Positions 9,184 through 16,892 of a stretch of 64,000 bases of DNA are shown here, one piece after another. Position 1 is the first letter of the stretch. Every line of letters starts with the position of its first letter. The DNA comes from Allorhizobium sonneratiae (GTDB lineage Bacteria; Pseudomonadota; Alphaproteobacteria; Rhizobiales; Rhizobiaceae), in NCBI RefSeq assembly GCF_023700755.1, contig NZ_JAMKOJ010000004.1:310001-374000 (forward strand), written 5' to 3'. The translations under genes and the position numbers were made by a program. The notes below the pieces were generated by a model. It did not search any database. It worked only from the letters and a program-made list of their open reading frames with translations, and was not told where the DNA came from.

Positions 9184-9933
9184 ATGATTGACGTAATTCG
9201 TGACAATTGGCTGCTTTTGTTGATCGGCCAGTATCCCAATGGCCCGTTGGGTGGACTCGTAGCAACCCTGCTGATCGCAATAACAGGCCTGCTTCTCGCT
9301 CTCCCCTGCGCGATGTTGCTGGCACTCGGCCGGATCAGCCCATACCGAGGCTTCCGCTTACCTGCGAGCGCGATCGTTCAGACGCTACGTGGCACGCCCT
9401 TCATCATGGTGATCTTCTGGAGCTATTTCGCGCTACCGTGGCTCATAGGTAGGCCAATTAGCGGCTTCTGGACCTTGGTGGGCGCTTTGGTCATATACGA
9501 GGCGGCCTATCTGGCAGAGGTTATCCGTGCTGGTATTCTTGCTTTGCCCAGAGGGCAGACGGAGGCGGCGCGTTCACTCGGCCTCGGTTACTGGAGGACG
9601 ATGATCTACGTCATTCTCCCGCAAGCACTCTATAACTCTCTGCCCAGTCTTCTCAGCCAGTTCATTTCCTTAATCAAGGAAACCTCACTCGGTTACGTGA
9701 TCAGCGTGAACGAATTCACTTTCGCGGCAGCTCAGGTCAATACAGCACTTCTGACAAAGCCCGTGCAGGTCTTTTCGATCCTCGCAATCACATACTTCTT
9801 GCTCTGCTTCTCGTTGACCGAGACGGCACGTTTCATCGAACGCCGTATCTCACGGCGCCGCAAGGGGCAAGGAACTGCTCAGGCAAACCCTAGCCCCATC
9901 ATCAACCCGCTCACGACGGAGCCGGCCCCATGA
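9184..9933 (+). CDS. Amino-acid ABC transporter permease (HisQ/GltK type)
   Basis: 249 residues with predicted membrane spans at about 12-45, 65-85, 90-110 and 190-220, and an EAA loop ([21 protein letters not shown]). It begins 9 bases after the preceding permease gene ends and overlaps the ATPase gene by 4 bases (ATGA), so translation is probably coupled. It forms the second half of the importer channel. Confidence 0.93.
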   Translation: MIDVIRDNWLLLLIGQYPNGPLGGLVATLLIAITGLLLALPCAMLLALGRISPYRGFRLPASAIVQTLRGTPFIMVIFWSYFALPWLIGRPISGFWTLVGALVIYEAAYLAEVIRAGILALPRGQTEAARSLGLGYWRTMIYVILPQALYNSLPSLLSQFISLIKETSLGYVISVNEFTFAAAQVNTALLTKPVQVFSILAITYFLLCFSLTETARFIERRISRRRKGQGTAQANPSPIINPLTTEPAP

Positions 9934-10655
9934 TCGAATTCCAAAATGTCAACAAGTGGTATGGAAACTATCAGTGCCTGACGAATGTCTCGGCCACCGT
10001 GCCGAAGGGACAGGTTGTCGTACTGTGCGGACCTTCCGGTTCGGGCAAGACTACGCTGATACGTACGATAAACCGACTGGAGGAAATCCAGAATGGCAAC
10101 ATCATCGTCGACGGTCGTAACGTGCATGAGAAAAAACTCGATGTTAATGAGTTACGAATGTCGATCGGTTTCGTCTTTCAGCAGTTCAATCTCTTTCCGC
10201 ACATGTCGGTGATGGACAATCTGACGCTTGCGCCCCGAAAGATCCGGGGACTTTCGAAAGAGGAGGCCATCGAGAACGCGAAAAAGCTTCTTGACCGCGT
10301 GGGACTCGCATCGAAGGCCGAAAGCTATCCGGGACAACTCTCAGGCGGCCAAAGCCAGCGTGTGGCGATCGCCCGTGCGCTTGCTATGGAACCTCCGATC
10401 ATCTTGTTTGATGAACCGACCAGCGCTCTGGACCCGGAAATGGTCGGCGAGGTCCTGTCCGTCATGAAGAGCCTTGCCCATAGCGGCATGACGATGATGT
10501 GCGTGACACACGAGATGGGTTTTGCGCGCGACGTTGCAGATCGTGTGTGGTTCCTGGATGGTGGCGTCATCCTGGAGGATAGCACGCCTGAGGAATTCTT
10601 CACGAACCCGCAGCATCCAAGGGCGAAGCAGTTCCTCTCCGACATCAGGCACTGA
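9930..10655 (+). CDS. Amino-acid ABC transporter ATP-binding protein (GlnQ/HisP type)
   Basis: 241 residues with Walker [10 protein letters not shown] (about 31-39), Q-loop [10 protein letters not shown], signature [15 protein letters not shown] and Walker [15 protein letters not shown]. This pattern and the length are those of polar-amino-acid importer ATPases. It couples ATP hydrolysis to uptake through the two upstream permeases. The start overlaps the permease stop, which supports an operon. Confidence 0.95.
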   Translation: MIEFQNVNKWYGNYQCLTNVSATVPKGQVVVLCGPSGSGKTTLIRTINRLEEIQNGNIIVDGRNVHEKKLDVNELRMSIGFVFQQFNLFPHMSVMDNLTLAPRKIRGLSKEEAIENAKKLLDRVGLASKAESYPGQLSGGQSQRVAIARALAMEPPIILFDEPTSALDPEMVGEVLSVMKSLAHSGMTMMCVTHEMGFARDVADRVWFLDGGVILEDSTPEEFFTNPQHPRAKQFLSDIRH

Positions 10656-10659
10656 TCCG

Positions 10660-11922
10660 ATGCGGTCTTCTTCTGATGTTTCGGGTACGATGCCAGTCGC
10701 CATTGTGGGCGCCGGGGTCATCGGGCTTTCTCTTGCGGTTCAATTGCAGCGCGAAGGTCAAAGGGTCACAGTCATCGATGCAGGTGAGCCTGGAGGGGGA
10801 GCATCCTACGGTAACGCCGGCTTTATCAGTCAGGGAAGCATTTTTCCGCCAGCCTCCCTTTCTCTTCTCAAAAAGTTGCCCTCAATGCTTTTGGACCCGG
10901 ATAGCCCGTTGGTGATCCGGCCATCCTATCTCACCCATCTCCTGCCGTGGGGTCTACGGCTCCTCCTGGCCCTTCGCACGCCAAGGCTCCGTCGGATTAT
11001 CGAGGCGCTAGCGGCAATGAATCGACAAGCCATACCAACCTACCGCAATCTTCTTTCTGCCGCGCAGGCAGAAGATCTCTTCGTTCAAAAAGGCAGTTTG
11101 TTGGTCTGCCGCTACGGCGCGACACTTTCGGAAAAGACTGCTCTGATACCGACGTACCGTGAAAATGGTATTGCGGTCGAAAAAATTGACCGGGATACAC
11201 TGCTCGGCCTTGAGCCTTCCTTAAGTGCTGATCTCGCCGGCGGCCTTTATTTTCCGACGAATGCACATTGCGTGGATCCTGGAGAATTGTGCCTTCGTTT
11301 TGCACGAAGTATAGTTTCTCACGGCGGGCAGATCTTAAGGGCAGAGGTGGCAAGAATCTTCCACGAAGGCGATGCTTGGCGCATAATGACGCCATCCGGA
11401 GATTTGTTCGCAAGCCGCATCGTCGTCGCAGCAGGACACCGTTCGGGAAGCCTTCTGACAACTCTCGGTTTGAAAGTTCCGTTGGCATCGGAGCGGGGCT
11501 ACCATTTGATGTTGCCGACGCCGGGCCTAAAGTTGACGCGGCCTGTCGTCATGGCGGAGCCGTTCTTCGCAGCGACACCGATGCAACATGGTATGAGGTT
11601 GGCCGGAACGGTGGAGTTTGCAAATGCTGACGCTCCACCGGATTTCCGACGCTCCACAAACCTCTATAAGCTGGCATTACCCTACTTACCAGGGCTCAAG
11701 AATGACGACGAAGCAACATGGATGGGCATTCGCCCGTCTCTGCCGGACGCTTTGCCTGCAATAGGTCGATCATTCACGCATCCCGATCTTTACTACTCCT
11801 TTGGCCACCAGCACGTGGGCTTGACCCAAGCAGCCGCCTCCGCGCAGCTTCTTACAGATGTTATCCTGAACCGGCCAAGCTTTATGGACGCTGCGCCATT
11901 CGGCCTGGAGCGGTTCGGATGA
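10660..11922 (+). CDS. FAD-dependent amino-acid oxidase/dehydrogenase (DadA-like DAO family)
   Basis: About 420 residues with an N-terminal Rossmann motif (AIVGAGVIGLSLAVQLQREG, then a glycine-rich ASYGNAGF typical of DadA-like D-amino-acid dehydrogenases) and the DAO-family C-terminus (GHQHVGLTQAAASAQL). Such enzymes oxidise D-amino acids or N-substituted amino acids to 2-oxo acids, passing electrons to oxygen or the quinone pool. The start at 10660 is 4 bases after the ATPase stop, and ATG 10690 is a possible alternative. The 3' end overlaps the next gene by ATGA. Lying right after an amino-acid importer, it probably acts on the imported compound. Confidence 0.88.
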   Translation: MRSSSDVSGTMPVAIVGAGVIGLSLAVQLQREGQRVTVIDAGEPGGGASYGNAGFISQGSIFPPASLSLLKKLPSMLLDPDSPLVIRPSYLTHLLPWGLRLLLALRTPRLRRIIEALAAMNRQAIPTYRNLLSAAQAEDLFVQKGSLLVCRYGATLSEKTALIPTYRENGIAVEKIDRDTLLGLEPSLSADLAGGLYFPTNAHCVDPGELCLRFARSIVSHGGQILRAEVARIFHEGDAWRIMTPSGDLFASRIVVAAGHRSGSLLTTLGLKVPLASERGYHLMLPTPGLKLTRPVVMAEPFFAATPMQHGMRLAGTVEFANADAPPDFRRSTNLYKLALPYLPGLKNDDEATWMGIRPSLPDALPAIGRSFTHPDLYYSFGHQHVGLTQAAASAQLLTDVILNRPSFMDAAPFGLERFG

Positions 11923-12671
11923 AGCTGGATCGTACGTTTAACACCCTTGGAATCGTTGGCTACGGGGCCTTCGGGAAGTTGATAGCACACTATCTTTTCC
12001 CGCATTTCGACATCAACGTTTATGATCCGGCGATCGCCGCCGAAGACAATACAGGTATTGATCGGATCAACGTTGTGAATTTGCGTTCGGCGGCCTCTTG
12101 CGACATCGTCGTCTTGGCCGTTCCCGTTGCGCGCATGGAAGAAGTCATTCGGGACCTTCTTCCTTACCTCGCTCCTGATGCCATCGTCGTGGACGTAGGA
12201 TCGGTAAAGATGTCGTCCGTTTCGGCCATGACGCGACTGATACCAGAGACGGTCGAGGTCATCGGGACACATCCACTGTTCGGACCTCAAAGTGCCAAGG
12301 CCGGAATAGAAGGGCGGAAAATCGTTGTTTGTCCCGTCCGTGGCCGGCATGCAAGACGTGCCGGGGCCTTCTTCAGAAAGGTCCTTGGACTCAACGTGAT
12401 ATTTGCGAGTCCTGAGAAGCATGACCGCGAAATGGCCGTTGTGCAGGGTATTACGCATTTGGTCGCGAAAGTTCTGGTGGAGATGGAACCGTTACCCACG
12501 GCCATGACAACCGCAAGCTTCGATTTTCTCATGGCTGCTGTGGACTTGGTCAGATACGATTCACCCGATGTATTTTGTGCTATTGAGCACGAAAACCCAT
12601 TTGCATCAGGCGTTCGAACGAACTTCGCCGACATTATCAATGAATACAACCGCCATCCAAGCAAATATTAG
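11919..12671 (+). CDS. Prephenate/arogenate dehydrogenase-like protein (short TyrA family)
   Basis: 250 residues. The N-terminal NAD(P)-binding motif is LGIVGYGAFGKLIA, and GTHPLFGPQSA carries the conserved histidine segment of the prephenate/arogenate dehydrogenases. The short length without an ACT or mutase domain resembles the arogenate-type TyrA proteins. The classical reaction is oxidative decarboxylation of prephenate or arogenate. In this catabolic operon that role is not obvious, so a related 4-hydroxy-2-oxo acid may be the real substrate (inference). Its ATG overlaps the stop of the preceding oxidase gene, so it is the last gene of the operon. AT-rich sequence follows. Confidence 0.85.
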   Translation: MKLDRTFNTLGIVGYGAFGKLIAHYLFPHFDINVYDPAIAAEDNTGIDRINVVNLRSAASCDIVVLAVPVARMEEVIRDLLPYLAPDAIVVDVGSVKMSSVSAMTRLIPETVEVIGTHPLFGPQSAKAGIEGRKIVVCPVRGRHARRAGAFFRKVLGLNVIFASPEKHDREMAVVQGITHLVAKVLVEMEPLPTAMTTASFDFLMAAVDLVRYDSPDVFCAIEHENPFASGVRTNFADIINEYNRHPSKY

Positions 12672-12827
12672 CTAACTATCAATATATTTCTTATGTATTC
12701 AGTTATCAACACTGAGAATTAACTAATGCAAAAATCTTAGGAACTGGATAAATATTTCAATATTTTGTCTGAAAACGCAGAAAGGGTTCTATGATCAGTT
12801 CCACCTAACGATTATGAGTATCTCCTA

Positions 12828-13531
12828 ATGCAATACTGGTTGGACAAGTTGACCGATCTCCCGCGATCCCTGGCGACGAAAGCGTCCTGAAAGACGCTCT
12901 GGCAACCTTCACCAACCAAACTGGCTTTGCCGGGTACGCCTATCTCAACATCCAACCAGGCCGCTCTATCGCAATTTCGAACTACCATCCGGAGTGGCAG
13001 TACGATTATTTCAAGCGAGACTATTTCGCAATCGATCCGGTTATGCGACGCGCCAAGTCCCTGAAACGAGCCTTCACTTGGGGCGGCGAGCACCATGTAC
13101 CACGGGCCTCAAAGGCCGAGCGTTCATTCTTCGCGCATGCTGCCGAGTTCGGCATCAGGTCTGGCATCACAGTCCCCATCAAGACGGCATACGGCTCAAT
13201 CGCGATGTTCACACTTGCCTCAGAGAGGCCTGCAATCGACATGGACCGCGAGATCGACCCTGTCGAAGGTGCATCCGCAGTCGCACAACTCCACGCCCGC
13301 ATCAATTTCGCTGATCCGACCCCGAGTATCGAAGAGCCGATTGCTCTGGATCCCAAAGGGGCGGCCTATCTGAGTTGGATAGCTGTCGGGAAGACCATGG
13401 AGGAGGCAGCGGACCTCGAGGGCGTCAAGTATAACAGCGTTCGCGTCAAAATCGCCGAAACAAAGAAGCGGTTTGACGTGCATACGCTGACCCATCTCAC
13501 TGCCGTCGCTATCCGCCGAAAGCTGATCTGA
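12828..13531 (+). pseudogene. traR: traR, LuxR-type quorum-sensing activator of conjugation, frameshifted
   Basis: The translation matches Ti-plasmid Tra[12 protein letters not shown] at the start, SGITVPIK in the autoinducer domain, and the HTH ([22 protein letters not shown]) reaching the usual IRRKLI end. The frame breaks near 12860. After codon 11 the start frame hits a stop at 12888, while the rest of the gene continues one frame over without a good start until an ATG at 13043. One lost base (CTCGCCGCG to CTCCCGCG) would explain it. A product from 13043 would lack much of the acyl-homoserine-lactone domain. It is convergent with traM, with the stop codons 3 bases apart. Probably inactive, unless the break is a sequencing error. 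Confidence 0.88.
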
Positions 13532-13534
13532 GCC

Positions 13535-13843
13535 TCAGTTCACCGACACTTTCGGAATATGACCAAGAATGGTGACCAGCGTGTTCACCACATACATCTG
13601 CGCATGCATCTCCATACAGGACTGGATGTAAGTAAGGTGCTGCGCGCCGCCCGCCCCCTTACCGGATTTGTAGGTGTCGGGCAGAGCCTGGAACAGCCGA
13701 TCTGCGTTGTCGACCAGACGCAGATGGGTCCGAATAGCATCCACTGTCAAGCTCTCCAGGTCAGCCTTGGGCAGACCCCGCGTCAGCCCGTACACGGGAC
13801 GCATTTCGAGTTTGTCTTCCGATGTCGGCGCGTCCGGTGTCAT
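13535..13843 (-). CDS. traM: TraM, anti-activator of TraR
   Basis: 102 residues, the exact usual length of Ti/Ri-plasmid TraM. Conserved stretches are GLTRGLPKADLESLTVDAIRTH, LFQALPDTYK and the C-terminal HIPKVSVN. TraM binds TraR and blocks its DNA binding, so that conjugation waits for a quorum. The start chosen gives MTPDAPTSEDKLEMRP. In-frame upstream sequence to 13966 does not look like TraM. The reading frame is intact although its partner traR is frameshifted, which leaves an anti-activator without a local target. Confidence 0.93.
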   Translation of the reverse strand: MTPDAPTSEDKLEMRPVYGLTRGLPKADLESLTVDAIRTHLRLVDNADRLFQALPDTYKSGKGAGGAQHLTYIQSCMEMHAQMYVVNTLVTILGHIPKVSVN

Positions 13844-14413
13844 TCGATCCAATCTTCGGCTTATCCGCGGTGCGCCCCCGCAAACGTTAATCCCTGATCC
13901 CAAGCCGGGGGTTGGAAACTGTACTCGGACAGTCCTGCGACATTTAGTACCGAGGCACCTGGACATACGTCACAGGCCCCCGGCCAAATGGCCAGAGGAT
14001 TCTGATGTCGAAACGGCCGACATCAACTGCTAGCAGGGGTTTCCACACCCCGAGGCAGAGCCCGTACTGCCTTACCCGCCCTTATAGAGGGCGGACGCTG
14101 AATTCGCCAGTGCAAACATGCACATGATCACGTAGGTCGCATAGTGACCTTCGGGGACATCAATGTTATTTGGCACCGATCCCAGAGAGATCGACACGAA
14201 TGCCCGCCTTGTTGGGATCGTTGCTGCGGGCCACATCCTCGGAAGGCATGCTCGCCTCCAACCCGGCAGAATCTGCAGACACCTCAATCGCGTCGCTCGT
14301 TGGCTCGTCCCTACCAGGTTCAGGGGCCTTCACCTCACCAGGGTCCGGCGCGCGGAATACGGCCATTCCCTCGAAATACCCCGTCTGCCAGGCGATGATC
14401 GCATCATCGAATA
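13844..14413. other. Unassigned stretch between traM and the traA remnant
   Basis: No recognisable gene. On the reverse strand, 14166-14413 is open (VFDDAIIAWQTGYFEG onward to SGIGAK) and appears joined directly to the traA fragment in another frame. A second short reverse frame (14072-14150) ends in a hydrophobic stretch (MCMFALANSASALYKGG). Neither resembles a family I can name. They are probably fragments of other plasmid genes brought together by deletion. Confidence 0.35.
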
Positions 14414-14521
14414 CCCGTCTTCGCGGAGAATCGGGACCTTCTTTGCGCCAAATCCGTTCTCGGTCAGCGGACGCAGGGTCATCATCAGGTGGATGTGCGG
14501 ATTGCCCGGATTGTCGTGGTA
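14414..14521 (-). pseudogene. traA: traA (relaxase) internal fragment
   Basis: 36 codons read YHDNPGNPHIHLMMTLRP then LTENGFGAKKVPILREDG, which is the metal-binding HxH region of the Ti-type MOB_Q relaxase TraA, normally around residue 140 of about 1100. Everything before it, including the N-terminal catalytic tyrosine region, and everything after it is gone. The upstream break lies at the edge of the oriT nic region, so roughly 400 bp between oriT and this point was deleted. The downstream break joins an unrelated frame. Confidence 0.85.
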
Positions 14522-14544
14522 GCGACGTATAATTGCGCCCTTGG
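14521..14544 (-). other. oriT nic region of Ti/Ri-type conjugation system
   Basis: On the reverse strand the sequence begins CCAAGGGCGCAATTATACGT and continues CGCT, identical as far as I recall to the core nic region of Agrobacterium Ti-plasmid oriT. It lies between the traA fragment (leftward) and traC (rightward), its native position. It could in principle still be nicked by a TraA supplied by another plasmid. Confidence 0.85.
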
Positions 14545-14596
14545 AAGCCGCTCCTTCGGAACGGCGGGATCATCCACCAAAGTGTCGGCCTTGCCG

Positions 14597-14614
14597 ACGT
14601 GCAGATCTGCACAT
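14597..14614. promoter_or_regulatory. tra box (TraR-binding site) of the traA/traC promoter
   Basis: ACGTGCAGATCTGCACAT is an 18-bp near-perfect palindrome that differs at one position from the consensus tra box ATGTGCAGATCTGCACAT. It sits about 70 bp upstream of traC in the divergent traA-traC promoter, as in Ti plasmids. TraR bound to its acyl-homoserine lactone would activate from it. Confidence 0.88.
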
Positions 14615-14686
14615 TCCCTCCCAAGGGCATCCGGGAGAATCTGGGCATCGCAAGTGCAACGCCCAGACATCATAGGAGCAACCGGA

Positions 14687-15013
14687 ATGAAGAAACCGTT
14701 GTCCAGGATCAGGGAAGAAATCGCCAGGCTGCAGGACCAGCTGAAGCAGGCAGAGACCCTTGAGGCCGAACGGATCGGCCGCATCGCGCTGAAGGCCGGC
14801 ATTGGTGAGGTTGAGATTGACGAAGCAGATCTTCAAACAGCGTTCGAAGAGATTGCCGAGATGTTTCGCGCAGCAAAGGCAAGGTCGGCTGGAAAGAAAC
14901 AAGCCGGGGGGAGCAGGACCGGCGGCGAAACATCTGCGCGGCGACGAACAGATCGTCTTCACCGCAGGCAATCCTCCGCTCAGATGCGGGCGCGTGATCT
15001 GGTTCCAGCGTGA
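14687..15013 (+). pseudogene. traC: traC, 3' end lost and fused to out-of-frame traG sequence
   Basis: The first about 78 residues (MKKPLSRIREEIARLQDQLK, then LEAERIGRIALKAGIGEVEI) are Ti-plasmid TraC, an accessory protein of DNA processing near 98 residues long. From about 14915 the frame runs into the 3' part of traG read out of frame, giving a 108-residue hybrid that ends at 15013. This is a deletion scar removing the traC end, all of traD and most of traG. The 5' part, ribosome site (AGGAG at 14674-14678) and tra box are intact, so a TraC-like protein may still be made. Confidence 0.8.
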
Positions 15014-15065
15014 CGACATGAAAGCCTGTGTCGGGCAGAACAGGTTTCATCGTGAAGGTGAGTAA
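14922..15065 (+). pseudogene. traG: traG (coupling protein) C-terminal remnant
   Basis: About 46 codons read HLRGDEQIVFTAGNPPLRCG and VIWFQRDDMKACVGQNRFHREGE before a TAA at 15063. This is the conserved C-terminal tail of the Ti-type coupling protein TraG, a VirD4-like ATPase of about 640 residues that links the relaxosome to the secretion channel. All ATPase domains are missing. It lies directly after truncated traC, in the same order as in functional plasmids. Confidence 0.85.
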
Positions 15066-15070
15066 GGTGA

Positions 15071-15256
15071 ATGAGAACCACGCTCGAAGGATTGCGATCT
15101 GCTGCCAGCGACCGGCTGGTCCGCGAGAGGATCGCAACCCGCATGGACGAAACCGTCTGGCGGGTTCGTCGGCGCGCTCAAGCGCATAGAGCCGTGCGGC
15201 AAAGCCGCCTCGCCCGCCCCCATTTCCTCCGGAAGGGAAAACCATCAGCGAGATGA
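15071..15256 (+). CDS. Small unknown reading frame downstream of the traG remnant
   Basis: A 61-residue arginine-rich frame (MRTTLEGLRSAASDRLVRER) starts 5 bases after the traG stop. I do not recognise it. High arginine content and lack of a clear ribosome site make it uncertain. It may be an old plasmid ORF or chance. The next gene, a WGR-domain frame, commonly lies near traG on rhizobial plasmids. Confidence 0.25.
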   Translation: MRTTLEGLRSAASDRLVRERIATRMDETVWRVRRRAQAHRAVRQSRLARPHFLRKGKPSAR

Positions 15257-15324
15257 ATCGATCACACCGAACCGATTCATGGAAGTCGTTGGACGCAGGC
15301 TCGCGTAGACGCGAGAATCCGGGC

Positions 15325-15582
15325 ATGCAAAACGAGGAAACACGCCCGGTTCATCTTCATCGCATCGACGCTACACAGAATATGCGGCGCTTCTATATGC
15401 TCGCGGTTCAGCCGACCCTGTTTGGTGGAGCCTCCATCATCCGTAACTGGGGCCGGATTGGATCCAACGGCCAGACGATGATGGAAATCTGGCGGCGCTC
15501 GTTGGCGTTGCACGCGTTCTTCAATTCCGCACGTTATCCTGACAGTCGAGCGTCACTGCGATCGGTCCCCTGGCGACATTGA
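15325..15582 (+). CDS. WGR-domain protein, probably damaged at its C-terminus
   Basis: 86 residues. Positions about 10-55 form a WGR domain (RRFYMLAVQPTLFGGASIIR, then NWGRIG), a small nucleic-acid-associated fold also found in PARPs. Short stand-alone WGR proteins occur next to conjugation genes on rhizobial plasmids. The expected ending with the ARRKxxRGY type of tail is replaced by SARYPDSRASLRSVPWRH, so a late frameshift is likely. The adjacent IS5 remnant begins about 40 bp later. The domain call is good, and function is unknown. Confidence 0.65.
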   Translation: MQNEETRPVHLHRIDATQNMRRFYMLAVQPTLFGGASIIRNWGRIGSNGQTMMEIWRRSLALHAFFNSARYPDSRASLRSVPWRH

Positions 15583-15624
15583 AGGAGCCCCGGATCTTAC
15601 AGGAAGAGGTGGTGGTAATTTTAA

Positions 15625-16345
15625 GGCCCTGTTGACAAAGTATGGCAGCCATATCTTTGCGGCGGCCAGGGCGAGGAATGCCGAGAAGGATATTCGTGGC
15701 TTGTCGTATCGGGTCGCAACGCGACGGAACTGCTTGAGACGATTGAACATCCGCTCATTGCGGTTTCGGTCCTTGTAGGCTCGGTAATCGCAGACAAGCG
15801 GGTTCTTCCGGTTGGCTTTTGGCGGAATGACCGGCCTGATCCCATGGATCAGGCGTTCTTCACGCAGGAAATCGCCGTCATAGCCTTTGTCAGCAAGGAA
15901 GAACCTCGGCTTGCCGACCGGTATCGGCAGCAACTCATGAACGGCGTTGTAATCCGAAGCCTCGCCACCCGCTAGGATGAAGCCGAGAGGGCGTCCTTGA
16001 CCGTCTGCACGGCGTGGATTTTTGTCGTAAAGCCGCCACGTGATCGACCAAAAGCCTCCTGATAAGTCCCCCTTTGGCGCCCCCAGCCTGAGATTGGCCG
16101 CGAACCGTGGTGCTGTCGATCATGTGCCGCCAGTCATCCGTCAGACCCAGTTCGACGAGGGTCTCAAGCAGAGCGTCCCAAACGCCTTGTTCGGCCCAAC
16201 GGCGGAAGCGCACATAGACCGAATTCCACTTTCCATAGCGCTCATGCATGTCGCGCCAAGGGCAGCCGACCCGAAGAAAACGAGTCTACCACGCGCCGCT
16301 CCAAATCGATCTCAAACAGCCAGACGGAAATGCCACTTGACAACG
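15625..16345 (-). mobile_element. IS5-family (IS427-like) insertion sequence remnant
   Basis: The reverse strand carries a transposase broken into at least two frames. 16249-15935 has PWRDMHERYGKWNSVYVRFRRW and the first catalytic aspartate in HMIDSTTVRG. 15933-15553 has LADKGYDGDFLRE (second aspartate) and ANRKNPLVCDYRAYKDRNRNERMFNRLKQFRR (glutamate region). The N-terminal part beyond about 16290 is missing. The left end GGCCCTGTTGACAAAG at 15625 resembles the terminal repeat of this group, and no matching right end is visible. Non-functional. It separates the tra scar from the next block. Confidence 0.8.
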
Positions 16346-16364
16346 ATATAGTCATGCATGATTT

Positions 16365-16395
16365 TACCGATTGGTAAAAATATTACCAATCGGTA
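16365..16395. promoter_or_regulatory. Perfect palindromic operator, probably for the TetR regulator downstream
   Basis: TACCGATTGGTAA (16365-16377) and TTACCAATCGGTA (16383-16395) are exact 13-bp inverted repeats around a 5-base spacer. They lie about 30 bp upstream of the NTF2-like gene start, in the promoter of a two-gene unit whose second gene is a TetR regulator. TetR proteins bind such dyads and repress their own operon. Confidence 0.8.
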
Positions 16396-16425
16396 CAATC
16401 GCTTCAACCAGAAAAGGAACTGAAG

Positions 16426-16890
16426 ATGTCACGCCCACCGCTTCCCCCTTTCACTCGCGAAAGCGCCATCGAAAAGGTTCGGCTGGCCGAAGACGGCTGG
16501 AACACTCGAGACGCGGCCAAAGTCGCTCTGGCCTATACGCTCGACACCCGCTGGCGGAACCGCGTCGAGTTCGCGAGCAATCGCGAAGAAGCTCAGGCAT
16601 TTCTGACACGCAAGTGGAACAAGGAGCACGAATACCGCCTCATAAAGGAGCTTTGGGCTTTCACCGGCAACCGCATCGCGGTACGCTACGCGTATGAATA
16701 TCGCGACGATGGCGGCCGCTGGTACCGCGCATATGGTAACGAGAACTGGGAATTCGCAGAGGACGGTCTGATGGCGCACAGACACGCGAGCATCAATGAA
16801 ATGCCGATTGCTGAAAGCGATCGTCTGTTCCACTGGCCTCTTGGCCGTCGGCCGGATGATCACGCCAGCCTCAGCGATCTGGGCCTCTAA
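16426..16890 (+). CDS. DUF1348 / NTF2-like family protein
   Basis: 154 residues. The sequence ([54 protein letters not shown]) is characteristic of DUF1348, a small NTF2-fold family of cytoplasmic proteins with a ligand-sized pocket and no assigned reaction. The ATG has a GGAAC/GAAG ribosome region. It is followed 2 bases later by the TetR gene, so both are co-transcribed from a promoter overlapping the 16365-16395 palindrome. Possible role in handling the compound sensed by the repressor. That is an inference from context only. Confidence 0.85.
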   Translation: MSRPPLPPFTRESAIEKVRLAEDGWNTRDAAKVALAYTLDTRWRNRVEFASNREEAQAFLTRKWNKEHEYRLIKELWAFTGNRIAVRYAYEYRDDGGRWYRAYGNENWEFAEDGLMAHRHASINEMPIAESDRLFHWPLGRRPDDHASLSDLGL

Positions 16891-16892
16891 TC

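Noticed and set aside
13043..13531. A genuine short LuxR gene starting at 13043
   Set aside because: The upstream sequence continues the TraR protein in the same frame without a start and matches the N-terminal TraR domain, so this is the 3' part of a frameshifted gene.
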